This document shows positions 51,801 to 63,362 of a DNA stretch of 64,000 bases, in pieces; the stretch's first letter is position 1, and every line of letters begins with the position of its first letter. Source of the DNA: Stercorarius parasiticus (lineage: Eukaryota > Chordata > Aves > Charadriiformes > Stercorariidae); NCBI GenBank assembly GCA_013396915.1, contig VWZL01002002.1:186001-250000 (forward strand), read 5' to 3'. The notes under the pieces are model-generated. The model was not told where the DNA came from. It did no database searches and saw nothing but the letters and a program-made list of their open reading frames with translations. A program made the translations under genes and the position numbers.

Positions 51801-54800
51801 GGTGTACAAGAGGATATGGGATAGAAACGGAAGCTACATCTTCTGAGACAGTGAAGGCAGTGAAGCAAAACTGGAGGTCGTTAGTGTGGCTTATATAGGA
51901 GTGTTATGCCAAAGTTTTCACATTTCTTTAGTAGAGACGGGGGAACCTGAGAGGTATTGAATAAGGCTTTGTTTCCTCGCAGAACTAATCTTTTTATTCA
52001 CATACGCACACGCACACACACATTAATCATGATTACACTTTAAATCTGGAATCAAATACAATTTGGTTTCAAGCAGACCTTGTCTAGGTGTCAGTAATTA
52101 GGTGTATTTCATGTTCTGGCTGATACTTTATAGGCTATAAAACTGTCTTGCTGTGTAGAGCATTCATAGAAAAATAACATTCTAGTCATGTAAGTCGTAT
52201 AAGGGTGAGTAATGGTAATGTGGTTTTGCTGGGAGAAGGCAAAAATTGTGTGCAGGAAGTTCAGCAAGAAGGTAAGGGAGGGGGAAGGGGGAGACAGGAG
52301 AGAGACTTTAACAGCTTTAGTTCCTTCACAGAGTCTTGTGGTTTGGGAAGAGATGCTGGAGGCAATTCTCAGCACTAAACTGTTATGGTAGCTTAATTCA
52401 ATAGACTACATAAAACCAAATTTAGTCTAAGATGTGTCTGTATTGTTAACTTCTAATGTGTATTTCCCACAGTGATAAAACACTTGAAATGAAACTTTCT
52501 ATAAATATTTCCTAGCCCTGATGCAAACCAGTGCAAGTGAAGCCCTAATCTGACAGGGACTGTGACCACATGATATAGGGACAGAAAATGGCAATAATGG
52601 AAGCATAATGCTCCCCAAGCCCTCTTTTGTGCAGTCATTTTCTTAATATCTAAAATGTTATGAAATTAATCTGTATGGAAGAGAAAAGATGGATATACAG
52701 ATCATTGTCTACGAACCATGGTGGTTACTATATCTTAGTTCAGAGTGATGAATGTCTTTCTAAATGGGATTCTGAATGCATTAATATTTAATTTTTATGT
52801 ACATAAAATATTTTTTGTCAGGGTTGATAAAACTAATGGAACATTTGTAAATGTTCTCCTAAAGCAGGATAAAAAATATTCTCAATTCTAGTGTTATAGC
52901 CATTGATTGTGGTATCTTATGCACAAATACTAGTATTATGTTCTTAACAGACAATAACAATAAACTAATGAATCTTGCCTGCTTGCTGCAAGCAAGTTGT
53001 CAAAATGTGAAACTGTGCAACTGTTTCCTTAGAGCTTAATACAGTGATATGGACTCTCCAGAAGAGGTCCTGTGTCATCCAAAGAGTGCAAGGGAGAAGA
53101 TCAGGAGAAGATCATATAAAATGCATGCTGAACTCCCCAAATGTATTGTGGTTGTTTTTTTCTTAAACATAACAGTGAGACTGTGGACCATTAAGTTATC
53201 ATCAGTTATGCTACCAAACTGTTTGACAGAGATTTCATGTGATCTACAGAATGTGACTACTGTATTTTAAGGTGCTTAGACTTGGGAAAAACAGGTTAAA
53301 CCTGAAGCCAAAAATGTAACCCGATCAAACTCTACATCAGATAGGCTCATCAAAAAATCTTGAATGAGGAAGAGAGGAAATGATTAATACCTTGTATTGC
53401 TGGGTGCCCTGACAATGAACCAGGGACTGGAGTAAGCCTTTATGGTGTGGAGGTAACCAGAAAGAAATGTACCAAGCAGAGTAAATCGGGAGGGTGGCCA
53501 GACTGCACTGTCTTCCCTGCATACCCAGAAAGGCATAACAAGGTATGAGGAAACATAAGAAAGATCCCTCCCTAAGCAAAAAAGACATTCCGCAAAAAAG
53601 GCAGGCACAGAACCCCAGTTCTTGCCCATTGCAGACAGGAAAAATGTGTCTAAGCTCCCTCCAAGGCACACTATGCCCAAGGCAAGTTGCAGAGGCCAAG
53701 GAGCCAGCCTTGCAAGTTGGCTGAGACACTACAGCAGGCAAAAGAAACCCGTATGGGGGTTCCCTAAGGGGAAGAAAGTCTTCTGGTAAGTGTCAAATAA
53801 TACTTCTTTTCAAATTAGAAAAGATATGTAGAAAGTTTTTAGCTAGATGATTCATACTCGTCATATCTGTGTGATAAGAAATCACTAGCTCTACCATATG
53901 TCCAAAACTGCATAGGGAAACTGCAGTACCAATACCATGACAAGCCACCAGGCTGTTTTGCCACATACTACACTCAGGTGAGTCATCTGGGACAAAAATC
54001 TACTTTCCCTTATGAGAATGAATGCAATGGAAAAATCCAAACATATGTTTAAGATAAATAATTATATCTGATCCCTTGATTTCAACAGCTTTATTCTGGA
54101 TTTACAGTGAGGTAGTTCAGAGTGGTGACATTTGAATACCATTCTGTAATCAAAAGGTCTTTCCACTGCTATTTTCAGAATTCCTTTGTTTTGAGACTTT
54201 TTATTTCCTTACAGAAAAGTAATCTTATTTTCTTCACTGCACATACAGAAAGTGAACGGCCACAGGCTCTTCCAGAGCACTAAAGTATTAGGAGGCACAG
54301 ATTTGTCAGAAACCAACGAAGTCAGCATAGTTAGCACTGGCCTAGAGGATACGTGACCGGTTGTGTGGTGCACAACTGCCTTTTCCACTCGTCTCTGACC
54401 AGACTGGCATTGAATCTAGTCCTGTGCTCAGTTATGGAAGAAACTCCTTTGCATCAGATGCACGTCCCATATCCATTTACTATGGAAATTATTGCACAAT
54501 GGGTCAGGAATGCAAGAATGCTTTCTTAGATTCATGGTATCTGGTATTTCCATTTATATTCCAGTTCCATTTTTATATATATTAACTTCTCTTGCAAAGC
54601 ATACTCTTGGAAAAACAAGCAAGATGTCTTGTCTTTACAAGCTGTACTCAGGACACTGACAGTTATGTTCTCATTCATGTCTCTGTTTTGCTGATTTAAA
54701 CCTTGAGTTGCTCAAACCAAAATAATTAACTTACATCAGTAAACTTAGTCTAAATGAGAACAGAATTAAATTTAATTTAAGCCTTCTGACAATTTGAAAA

Positions 54801-54855
54801 GGGGAGAGGAACGCATGTGTTGCATTTTTCTGGAAATATTTTTTTCTTTACAAAA
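48833..54855 (+). other. Intron block, 6 kb, no recognised mobile element
   Basis: AT-rich DNA with a short CA-type repeat at 51999-52022, an ATTT run at about 51291-51315 and a 13-bp duplicated word (AGCTCCTACTTCT at 50237-50249 and 50253-50265). The section 53337-53741 is open on the minus strand for 134 codons, unrecognised. No RNA gene seen. Confidence 0.5.
51999..52022. repeat. Short CA-type dinucleotide repeat with CG interruptions
   Basis: CACATACGCACACGCACACA followed by CACA. Interrupted and short. Confidence 0.8.
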
Positions 54856-55553
54856 ATCATAGAATCATAGAATGGTTTGGGTTGGAAGGGACCTTAAAGA
54901 TCATCTTGATCCAACTGCCCTGCCATGGGCAGGGACACCTCCCAGTAGACCAGGTTGCTCAAAGCCTCATCCAGCCTGGCCTTGAACACTTCCAGGGATG
55001 GGGCAGCCACAATTTCTCTGGGCAACCTGTTCCAGTGCCTCACCACCCTCACAGTAAAGAATTTCTTCCTAATATTTAATCTGAATCTCCCCTCTTTCAG
55101 TTTAAAACCATTACCCCTCGTCCTATTGCTACACTCCCTCATAGAGTCCTCCCCATCTTTCCTGTAGGCCCCCTTCAGGTACTGGAAGGCCATTATAAGG
55201 TCTCCCCAGAGCCTTCTCTTCTCCAGACTGAACAACCCCAACTCTCTCAGTCTGTCTTCATAGCAGAGGTGCTCCAGCCATCTGGTCATCTTTGTGTCCC
55301 TCCTCTGGACTTGCTCCAACAGGTCCACATCCTTCTTATGTTGAAGACTCCAGAGCTGGACATAGTGCTCCAGGTGGGGTCTCACCAGAGCAGAGTAGAG
55401 GGGCAGGATCACCTCCTTCAACCTGCTGGTCATGTTTCTTTTGATGAAGCCCAGGGTATGGTTGTCTTTCTGGTCTGTGAGCGCACGTTGCCAGCTCATG
55501 TTGAGCTTCTCATCCACCAACACCCTCAAGTCCCTCCCTTCAGGGCTGTTCTC
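54856..55553 (-). mobile_element. CR1 LINE, 0.7 kb, ORF2 C-terminal frame intact
   Basis: The plus strand begins ATCATAGAATCATAGAATGG (reversed 3' end). The minus strand is open for 238 codons (54894-55610), including [40 protein letters not shown] and NIRKKFFTVRVVRHWNRLPR, the CR1 ORF2 domain downstream of RT. The apparent Met start lies in flanking DNA, so the frame is a fusion by chance and not a gene. No RT or endonuclease. The undamaged frame suggests a fairly recent insertion, antisense to RALYL. Confidence 0.95.
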
Positions 55554-58500
55554 TGCAATTGTCACATTGTAATTGATTAATATTTTGTGAACTGTGCTTT
55601 TCTGTTTCATTCAGTGCTTCTAAGACTGCTTCTCTGAAGAGTATATCAAGTTTTCAGAGATCTGTTTTTGTAATAAGTGGTTGGTCTTTCAGCTCCAGTG
55701 CTACCACTGTGAATTTAATTTATCAGTCTACTGTTCAGTGAAATGCTGTAGAAACACTTTAAAGCCTAAACTCATCACTTTTTCCTACACCTGTCAATGA
55801 CAGTCTTCTGTACTTGTCAAATCAAGTTAAATGACACTCTTGCAATGTATACAATATTACTAATAAATTGGATAATCAATCACATGTGTATAGTTTGACA
55901 GTAGTACCTTGAATACACAGAATTTAAAACACATTTTTAAGAGGTAGGACTCCATACTCTTGTACTAAGAAAAAAAAATACCATATGGACATCAAGAATT
56001 TTCCAGTCATTCTATACAATTAAAAGACACCTTGGGAAATGGTTAGGCCACCAGTTAGGCCACTGGAAAGCTTTTTCATTATCTTGCTATAAAATGTTCC
56101 CATGGGAAACATAAATAATTGGAGATTACTTTAGATGACAGAAAAATAGTTTAACAGCAGGAGGAGAAAGGTCAGGGAGACATTAAGTAGATTTACTCAG
56201 GTTTCTTTACATACAAAAGCTATTTTGTTTCTAAAAAGCATCAGGCTAAGAGTGTTAAGAATAGTCAGTTCCTGCAGCCACAGTAAGTAGCTTTTATTAG
56301 GAGTAATTCTAATACTTAGCACTTAGCTGTACAGAAAATTGTTGGGGCTAAATTTTGTCTTGACATCCCTGCATCACTTGTGCCTGCCTGGCTGCCTTAA
56401 ACCACTCCCAGAGCAGCTGATGCTCAGAGTGTCAATATTAATCTTGATACCTTTGCTGTCCTGTTCTTCACAAGCTTTGCCTAATCCTCTACAGGAAAAT
56501 GTCTAAGTAAGTGACTTAATTACCTGATTGTGCACATGCAACTTTGAGTATTTGCCCAAGTTTTGCCTAAAATTCAGATTGGACAGTAAGTTCGACACTT
56601 TTCCCTAAATACATTTCATTGGGGAAAGAGTTTTCAGGAGAGAGGATGAGGGAAAAGAAGGGATGTATCTGAAGAGAGAAAAAAAATACAGCCTAATCGT
56701 ATTGCAATTAAATTCTACCTAGTGCCTGCAGAAAGATACTTTAATGGAAAATGGAGTACTGTATATCAGCCACTTTATGTCTACATGTCTTGCTTGGACA
56801 AAATGTACCTCTTCAGATTAGATTTGCCAAAAATGTTACAGTTTTGCAGGAAAAAAATTCTCCATTTACAGTACTACATTCCATGCTGTACTTTTTAAAA
56901 TTTGACTCCATACTTCTCCCCCACCTCTTGGGAAAAAAAACCCACCACCCTATCTTGCACTTATCAATTGAATGAACATGTAGAATTAGAATAAAATTCG
57001 TATTAACTTATGGTTACAAAACTACTATGCAAATTGATCAGTAATTGAAATATAAAAATAGTAGGTTATGTTCAATCATTTGGCATTTTGGGATAAGTTG
57101 TTGGGGACTTTTATGGTTATTTTTTGGTTTTAACTATACCTATTTGCCCTCATAAGTGTATTATGGAAATTAATGTAAAATACTTTTCTGCAATTACTTT
57201 TCCTCTTCTGGCTCCCTCTTTTTTGCTGTAAACCTACAAGAATATATTAGTTGAAGGGATCACTGACAAAATTTGTGTTTCAACAGTAAGTATGTCAGCA
57301 AAAAGCAGGTTCTGGAGAATATTCTCTTTCTCTGCAGAATAAACAGCCTGAACTGCAAAACAGAAGTGTCCTTCCACTTTTATCAGCGTCCTCAGCCTTA
57401 ACTAAAATCAAATCATCTCTAAAGTAAAGGTGGGATTCAGCCCACCAATTTAATTCATGTCTTTGGGGAACATAAGTAACCATCCACTGAAAAGTGGCCT
57501 GAAATATCCACCTTTTTTTTTAAATAACTCATGAAAGTCATTGTAATCTGATTGATTTTCTAACAGGGAAAGTTTCCTTCTCCAGATGCTTAATCTCTAA
57601 ATCATCAAGTTACCCTCACCCACTCCCTTTTTTTTAATGTTACTTCAATTTAGACTGATTCTCTTTTGCACTCAACAGGAACAATTTCTAGCACTCTTTT
57701 TACATGACAAGAGAAATGATTTTACAAGTGACTGGAATACTGGTTTCAACCATTACGTTGATACGTACCTCCTAAAAAGAGTTTGATTGAAGAAATACTG
57801 CTTTTGTACTTAATATTTTTATCCAACTCTGACAACAGAGAAGCAATTTATAGTATAAATGATGATAGCACTGTCAATTGAGTTAAGATAAATTATGCTT
57901 GGTTTGTCAACATTTATGATTTACAAATACATCTTTGTACCTGTGGGAAGAAAAAGAGATATCAGCTAAGGGTGACTCACATGCAAGACAGAAATTCTTG
58001 TTGCCATGAAAATAAAAAAAAGCTATTTCTGCTCTGTTCTGCATTAGCTATTCTAAAGTCAGAATGACTCCACTTAAGTCACTTACACTCACTAGTGTTT
58101 GGAACTAAGTAAATTAAAGCAGGATGTGATCGTTGGTTTATAAAAATATTTTGTGGGCATAGAACACAGAACACAAGAAAGATTACACTGTAATAATGTA
58201 TTTTCAATGTATTGTATCATCAGATAAATAACGACATATTAACATCCATAAGTTTATTTCAAAGATGCAGAAGCATAATTTTGCATTTGCCTGATTGACA
58301 AACGTGCAACTGCTGATGTGCATAGGAAATTTGAATATGTACAGCATTATAACTCCGAAAATACGGTCTTTGAGGAATCCTTTATTCTTCAGGCATACAC
58401 AATTTAAATCAGGCTTAGTGTTAAGTGAAGTGAAGCTAAAAGAGACTGCTCATACAAGATTTTCTTCCTGATAGTAGATCAGAAAAAGGAACCATGATTT

Positions 58501-61500
58501 TGCTTAACAGAAACCCATTTTATTGATGAGTTTTCTTTGCCTCAGTGTGAGCATGACAGTGTCTTTTACTGTCTTCTGTTTTAGCAGCAACATCATGTAC
58601 ACAGTTCTGTTGTTAATATTGCAGAGATGGCATATGTTTGTGGGTAAGTAATCTGCCTGTTTACAATGCCATTAGGAAACTGCTGACTCCACCAGTTCAC
58701 AGGCTTGTTTGAACCTTTCTCTGCTTCCGACTTGCTGAGTATTTGGTATTCAACACCGTGCGAGTGATTTCCTGCAGCCTCCGTACCACAGGTTGGTGGG
58801 TTGCTAAGGAGTAACTCTCCAGAGGTTAAGAGCCCTGCAGTCACCTTGATTTCAGTGCCAGTGATTATCTGTGCTAATTTTGTGCTTTGTGTTTCATACT
58901 GCAGCACTGACCAAAGCTTATGTCTGTCCCTTGGCATGCAGAAGTGTGAACAATTATGGCTGTAGATGGAGAGATGTACTGGTCGCTTTCACAGTATAAT
59001 CTCTTTAACAAATGAAACATCGTCATTCAACTTGAACATAAATATTAAAAAAAAAAAGGAATGAAAAAGAAAAAGACCAAGTTGAAATCAGTTGGAGAAA
59101 CAGAAGAGATTTTTTTTCTCTTAGGTCATTATTTTGGGTTGTTTTCATTGTTGTTGGTTCATAACCTTTTCAGTACATGTGCAGGACAACTGCTTGATAG
59201 CCAAGAGGACTTGGGACTGCCTTTATAAAACCCCAGACCTGTGAGGGACTCACGTGATGTCTTGCATCCATGGGCTGTTAACTCAGCAGTTACAGTCAAG
59301 GACACTTAACCCCAGCATGTTGCCTCTGTGTTGCCTGTGCTGCCACAGCTGGAAGTAGAATTTCAGACAGGGAAAAAGAGACCCGGATCCCAGAAGGATC
59401 CACATAAATATTTTCCAGAGCTTTAAACCCACCATCCTTTCCCTGTCATATTCCATAAGGGCTGACACCTATAGATAAGGTTCAACAGTGCTATTGCCCT
59501 TCTGCTATTTATATAGATATCATGGAAGGATAAAAGTCTTTCCTCCCTGATCAACACCTGAATTCAGTCAGCTTCCTTCAAGGAGACTGAGTAATGAAAT
59601 ATGGAAAAAGAATTGAGCCGCTTGTTCTGTTGGACCTCATAGTAGCACATCCACCTCTAGCACCTCTGGGTGCTATCCCCACCTTGAGGGTGAAGTGACT
59701 TTTGCCACATCTTTGCCAGTGATCCCAGGCAAGGAGTCCCTGTATGTGCAGAACTGGCTCTTTCCTGCTCCATATGAATGGTACTTCCACACAGAAATGC
59801 CTTTGCCAGTGCAGAGAGATCCAAATGGTCTGTGGGGAAAGCCGAGATTCCCTCCCCATGTCCTGCTGGAGTCCCCAGCTCCCTTATCGTGGGACACGGG
59901 ACTTAATTAGCAGCAATGCCCTTGAATTGTGAATAAGATTTCATTCGCAATAAACTTAGACTAGAAATGTAAGCAAATCAACTCCTTGTCACTTGTGTTA
60001 GCAGGTTGTACTGTGAGAAGCCACAATCTGTTTGTGTCTCGTATCCCAGACTTGGCGTCAGTAACCTTTTGGCAGAGAGATGGATAAGAAGAACAAATTG
60101 GACAACGTTTGCTGCAGCTAAAGCCATGTGTATGCCCGTTTCAGAGACTGAATATCATGCAACACATGGAGTACCTGCAGTAACCCCTTACCTCAGTAGC
60201 AACAGATGCTACTGAACTAAGCCATGCAAAAACACAAAGCACCCTAACTTTAAGGTTAGAGACAACATCTGTAGCAGAGCTGTTTAGACAGCTTCAGCTC
60301 TAAGACACTATATGAAAACAGCTGGTGTTTCTCCAGGTGAAAATTAAAGACATGATAACAGTATCAGATGCTTCTGAAGCAATGTGATATCTTTAAAAGG
60401 CAATATAAGAATTTACAAGAACTCATAGATTACACTTCCATGTGATAACCAGACTCCAAAATGGGCTTCTAATTTTCCCTGCTCTGGTCCCACAGATAAG
60501 CATTAGACCATGAGTGATGAAACTGTCATTTGCAAAGCTGAAGGAGCATAAAGAACTGAGTTCAGTTTCAAAACAGAAGTTACCTGATTGGGAACAGAGA
60601 TAAAGAATGAAATTCTTAGGGGCTGACTGCTGTGCAAAACTGTTCTTCTCAAAAGGGAAGTATTATCCCAGATGGTACACTAAATTAAAAAAATTTAAAA
60701 AATTGATAAACCACATTTTTCAACAATATAAAAATATTCTGCATGAAGAATGCTTTGTGACAGGATCTCCCCAGTGGTATGCTGACAGTGTGAGAGCAGA
60801 AGGTAGGGAAGGAGAGAAACAATCAGTTGCCACACCAGTAACCCTTTCCTGCCCTTTCCCTACCCAAAACCTCCACTGCCTGCAACTACCATCATCTAAA
60901 CAACCTGTGAGCCTTTCCCAACCACCAACCTTCTCTCAAGCCTACTGATGTTTTTCCCCAGCGCACTCAGATGTCTGCCAGAGACCTCTCTCCCTCCTGT
61001 GCCCTATCAGTGTCCCCATTCCTGGGGATGGCTTTGAGCCGTCTCTGTCATGGCATTTGTATATGAAAGGTTAGTTCCACACTCTGAAAGCTCAGTGAAG
61101 GGCCAACAGTCCTTATTGCATCCTATGGGCCAGAGTCGAGTTGCCACAGAAAGATAGAGCTGCCCTTCAGCCTTACTCTGGCTGGTGCAAAATGTATTAT
61201 TTTTCATCAGCGTCATGGTCTTCAACCTTGAAAGGCAATTTATCTGGTCTTTATGCAAATTAAATTAATGTTGCTCCAGGTGAAAGGTTTTATGTGACAG
61301 GACTTTTACATTTAATCTTTTTTCTTCAAATTGTCTGTTATCTTCTACTTAAAACCACAATTTGAATATTAACTATGGGCTAATTGCAGCTATTAATTAC
61401 TCAACAACAACAACAAAAAAACCCACTAGCAAACTCTGAATAGCTGTAAATAAAATTATAGGTTTGGTACCTGCCACCTCTTAGTTTCATGTAGACTGGC

Positions 61501-63314
61501 TATAGAGTGAAAGGCAAAATAAGAGCTGTCGCATAGTTTAGGGAAAATTTTGGGTTTTTTGTGTTAAGGTAAGATACAGAACCATGATCATTGTACAAGG
61601 TCGAACTATTATTACTTAATGCTATTTTCCTTCCTCTGCCGCACACAGCTTACCTGCTTCTAAGTTCCAGTCTCTCAGGGCTGTTTTGTTTAATAAATGT
61701 TTCACATAAAATGCATATAGGGCTTTCTTTTCTCAAATAAATTACTAATAGGACTACAGTCGGCTTTCTTACCTGGTGAGTCTCGTGATCTTTACTGCTG
61801 GTCCAATATTATGTAGGTAGATAGTACAACTTATCCTATCACTTGCACTTGGGCACTTGCATCAAGGCCAATGTGGCAGAGGTGGAAATTGTGCCCTGAC
61901 CTCCTGCTCCTTTGATGGATGTTTTTTGCCAGTTGCAGACAGGGGAAATTGCAAGCCTTCAAAATCAAAACACTGGGATGAAATTACTACTGAGGTAATT
62001 TAAGCCTGACAACTCTATTTTTTCCCCCTTTTAAGTGGTCAACCTCTGAAACATAGCAAAGGGAAGAAAAAGGGAAAGAGGCATTATGTGTTGAGGAAAA
62101 AGAAACCCAAAGAACTCCAGAATTCTTGACCCATTCTTCAAATTAACCACTAAAAAAAATAAAAGACATTTTTCTCAATGTTCAAGAGAAGAAACTATCC
62201 ACAAGTCCATTCCCTTTGAAGACAACATTCATTAATATGTAGCTACTATCATTCATCTCCTATTATTTTCAGTGAATGTTTTCTTCTGTGCTTTGCCCTT
62301 TCTCTCTCTCCCTTCTACCTTTCTGCTTTCTTATTTAAATCTCCTTTTCTGTGGTACATTCTTCATGTCTCTCATCCTTTACTTTTCATAATTGTCCTTC
62401 TCAGGCAAGTGAAAAACTTAGGGTTTGTGTTTCTAGTCCTTCATCAGGCAAAGTACAAATCCTTTGTGACCTTTCCATGCAGACCATTTATTAGCTCTTT
62501 GGTTCTGTTTTTTCAGATGTGTGAGATAGACTTCACTGCTATTGCTTCACCATAAAGGTAGAAAGTTGCTAATGAAATGCAAAACTAGGAAGATCAATCT
62601 AAGATTGACTTTGCAATTGACAACTCAAAAATAGTTTTCCCCTGGATCTTTTCAATTTCCTACCTTGTTTCCCTTAATGGTGCCTGTCTTTTCCCAGGTT
62701 TGTATATACCTTCCCTTCTGAACCTGTGAGGAAAGGTGTCTGTAACTCTATTGCTTGCATCACTCATTTTCCTAACTTTTTTCCTATTCTCTTTATGATG
62801 AAAGAAGACTTGGCAGACTGAAGGACCAACAGTCCAACTCTTTTCGTGTTTCTCATAAATCAAATTCATTGTCTTATCTCTGCTCACCTCCTCACTCATT
62901 TACCAATCTTTCATGTATTTAACAGTCTTCCTAGTCCACTGATTATACTGTTAGCCCAGCAAAGAAGAGGGCTTCAGTATTAGAGTGTTCGCTTCATTTG
63001 ATCACTGAGAATTACACTATAGTGATGCTCTAATTACAGAGCTGTCGCGCTGTGTTAAACCATTTCTATATGTGCTGTCAACTGTTTACACTGTTCTGCA
63101 TGCCCCAGACTTCACATTTCCAAATACATTACAGTGACAGCTGACAACAACATTGACAAACATAATGTACAGTGCATGGTTGTGGAAAAGAAGTGGAAGG
63201 ACTTTGAAGAAGGGCTTGGAATGTGAGAGTAATCCAATATTACCACAAAAGGTTTTAATCAATGTCTATTTTTCTATAAACATGTTCATTCCTATTTTCT
63301 GTGTTTTTCCACAG
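55554..63314 (+). other. Intron block leading to the 48-bp RALYL exon
   Basis: 7.8 kb of AT-rich DNA with no mobile element I can recognise. Short frames at 58593-58937 (minus, 114 codons), 59578-59910 (both strands) and 60607-60948 (plus, 113 codons) have no domain I know. The last 350 bases contain TAATTA, several TGACA/TGTCA words and one TGCATG, then a strong pyrimidine tract before the exon. Confidence 0.55.
63173..63178 (+). promoter_or_regulatory. Candidate RBFOX element (TGCATG) upstream of the 48-bp exon
   Basis: TGCATG, the RBFOX consensus in RNA, lies 136 bases before the exon acceptor. RBFOX bound upstream of an alternative exon usually promotes skipping. A hexamer alone occurs by chance about every 4 kb, so this is only suggestive. 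Confidence 0.3.
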
Positions 63315-63362
63315 TGGTTATGTCTTTGATTATGATTACTACAGAGATGATTTCTACAATCG
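63315..63362 (+). CDS. RALYL: RALYL internal coding exon (48 bp, symmetric, acidic-aromatic segment)
   Basis: The acceptor is strong (a T-rich run ending TTTTTCCACAG) and the donor is CG|GTATGT. The first base completes Gly (GG|T) from the 33-bp exon. The exon then reads GYVFDYDYYRDDFYN and ends with CG, the first two bases of the Arg before LFDYHGR in RALYL. FDYDYYRDDFY is the conserved Tyr/Asp-rich motif shared by RALYL and RALY; hnRNP C has a related FDLDYDFQRDYY-type segment. The exon is phase 2-2 and adds exactly 16 residues. From memory, the two described RALY isoforms differ by a 16-residue in-frame segment here, so this exon is probably the RALYL counterpart of that cassette. The next coding exon lies beyond the window. 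Confidence 0.92.

Noticed and set aside
54894..55610. 238-codon minus-strand ORF as a possible host gene
   Set aside because: It is the CR1 ORF2 C-terminus fused by chance to flanking codons.
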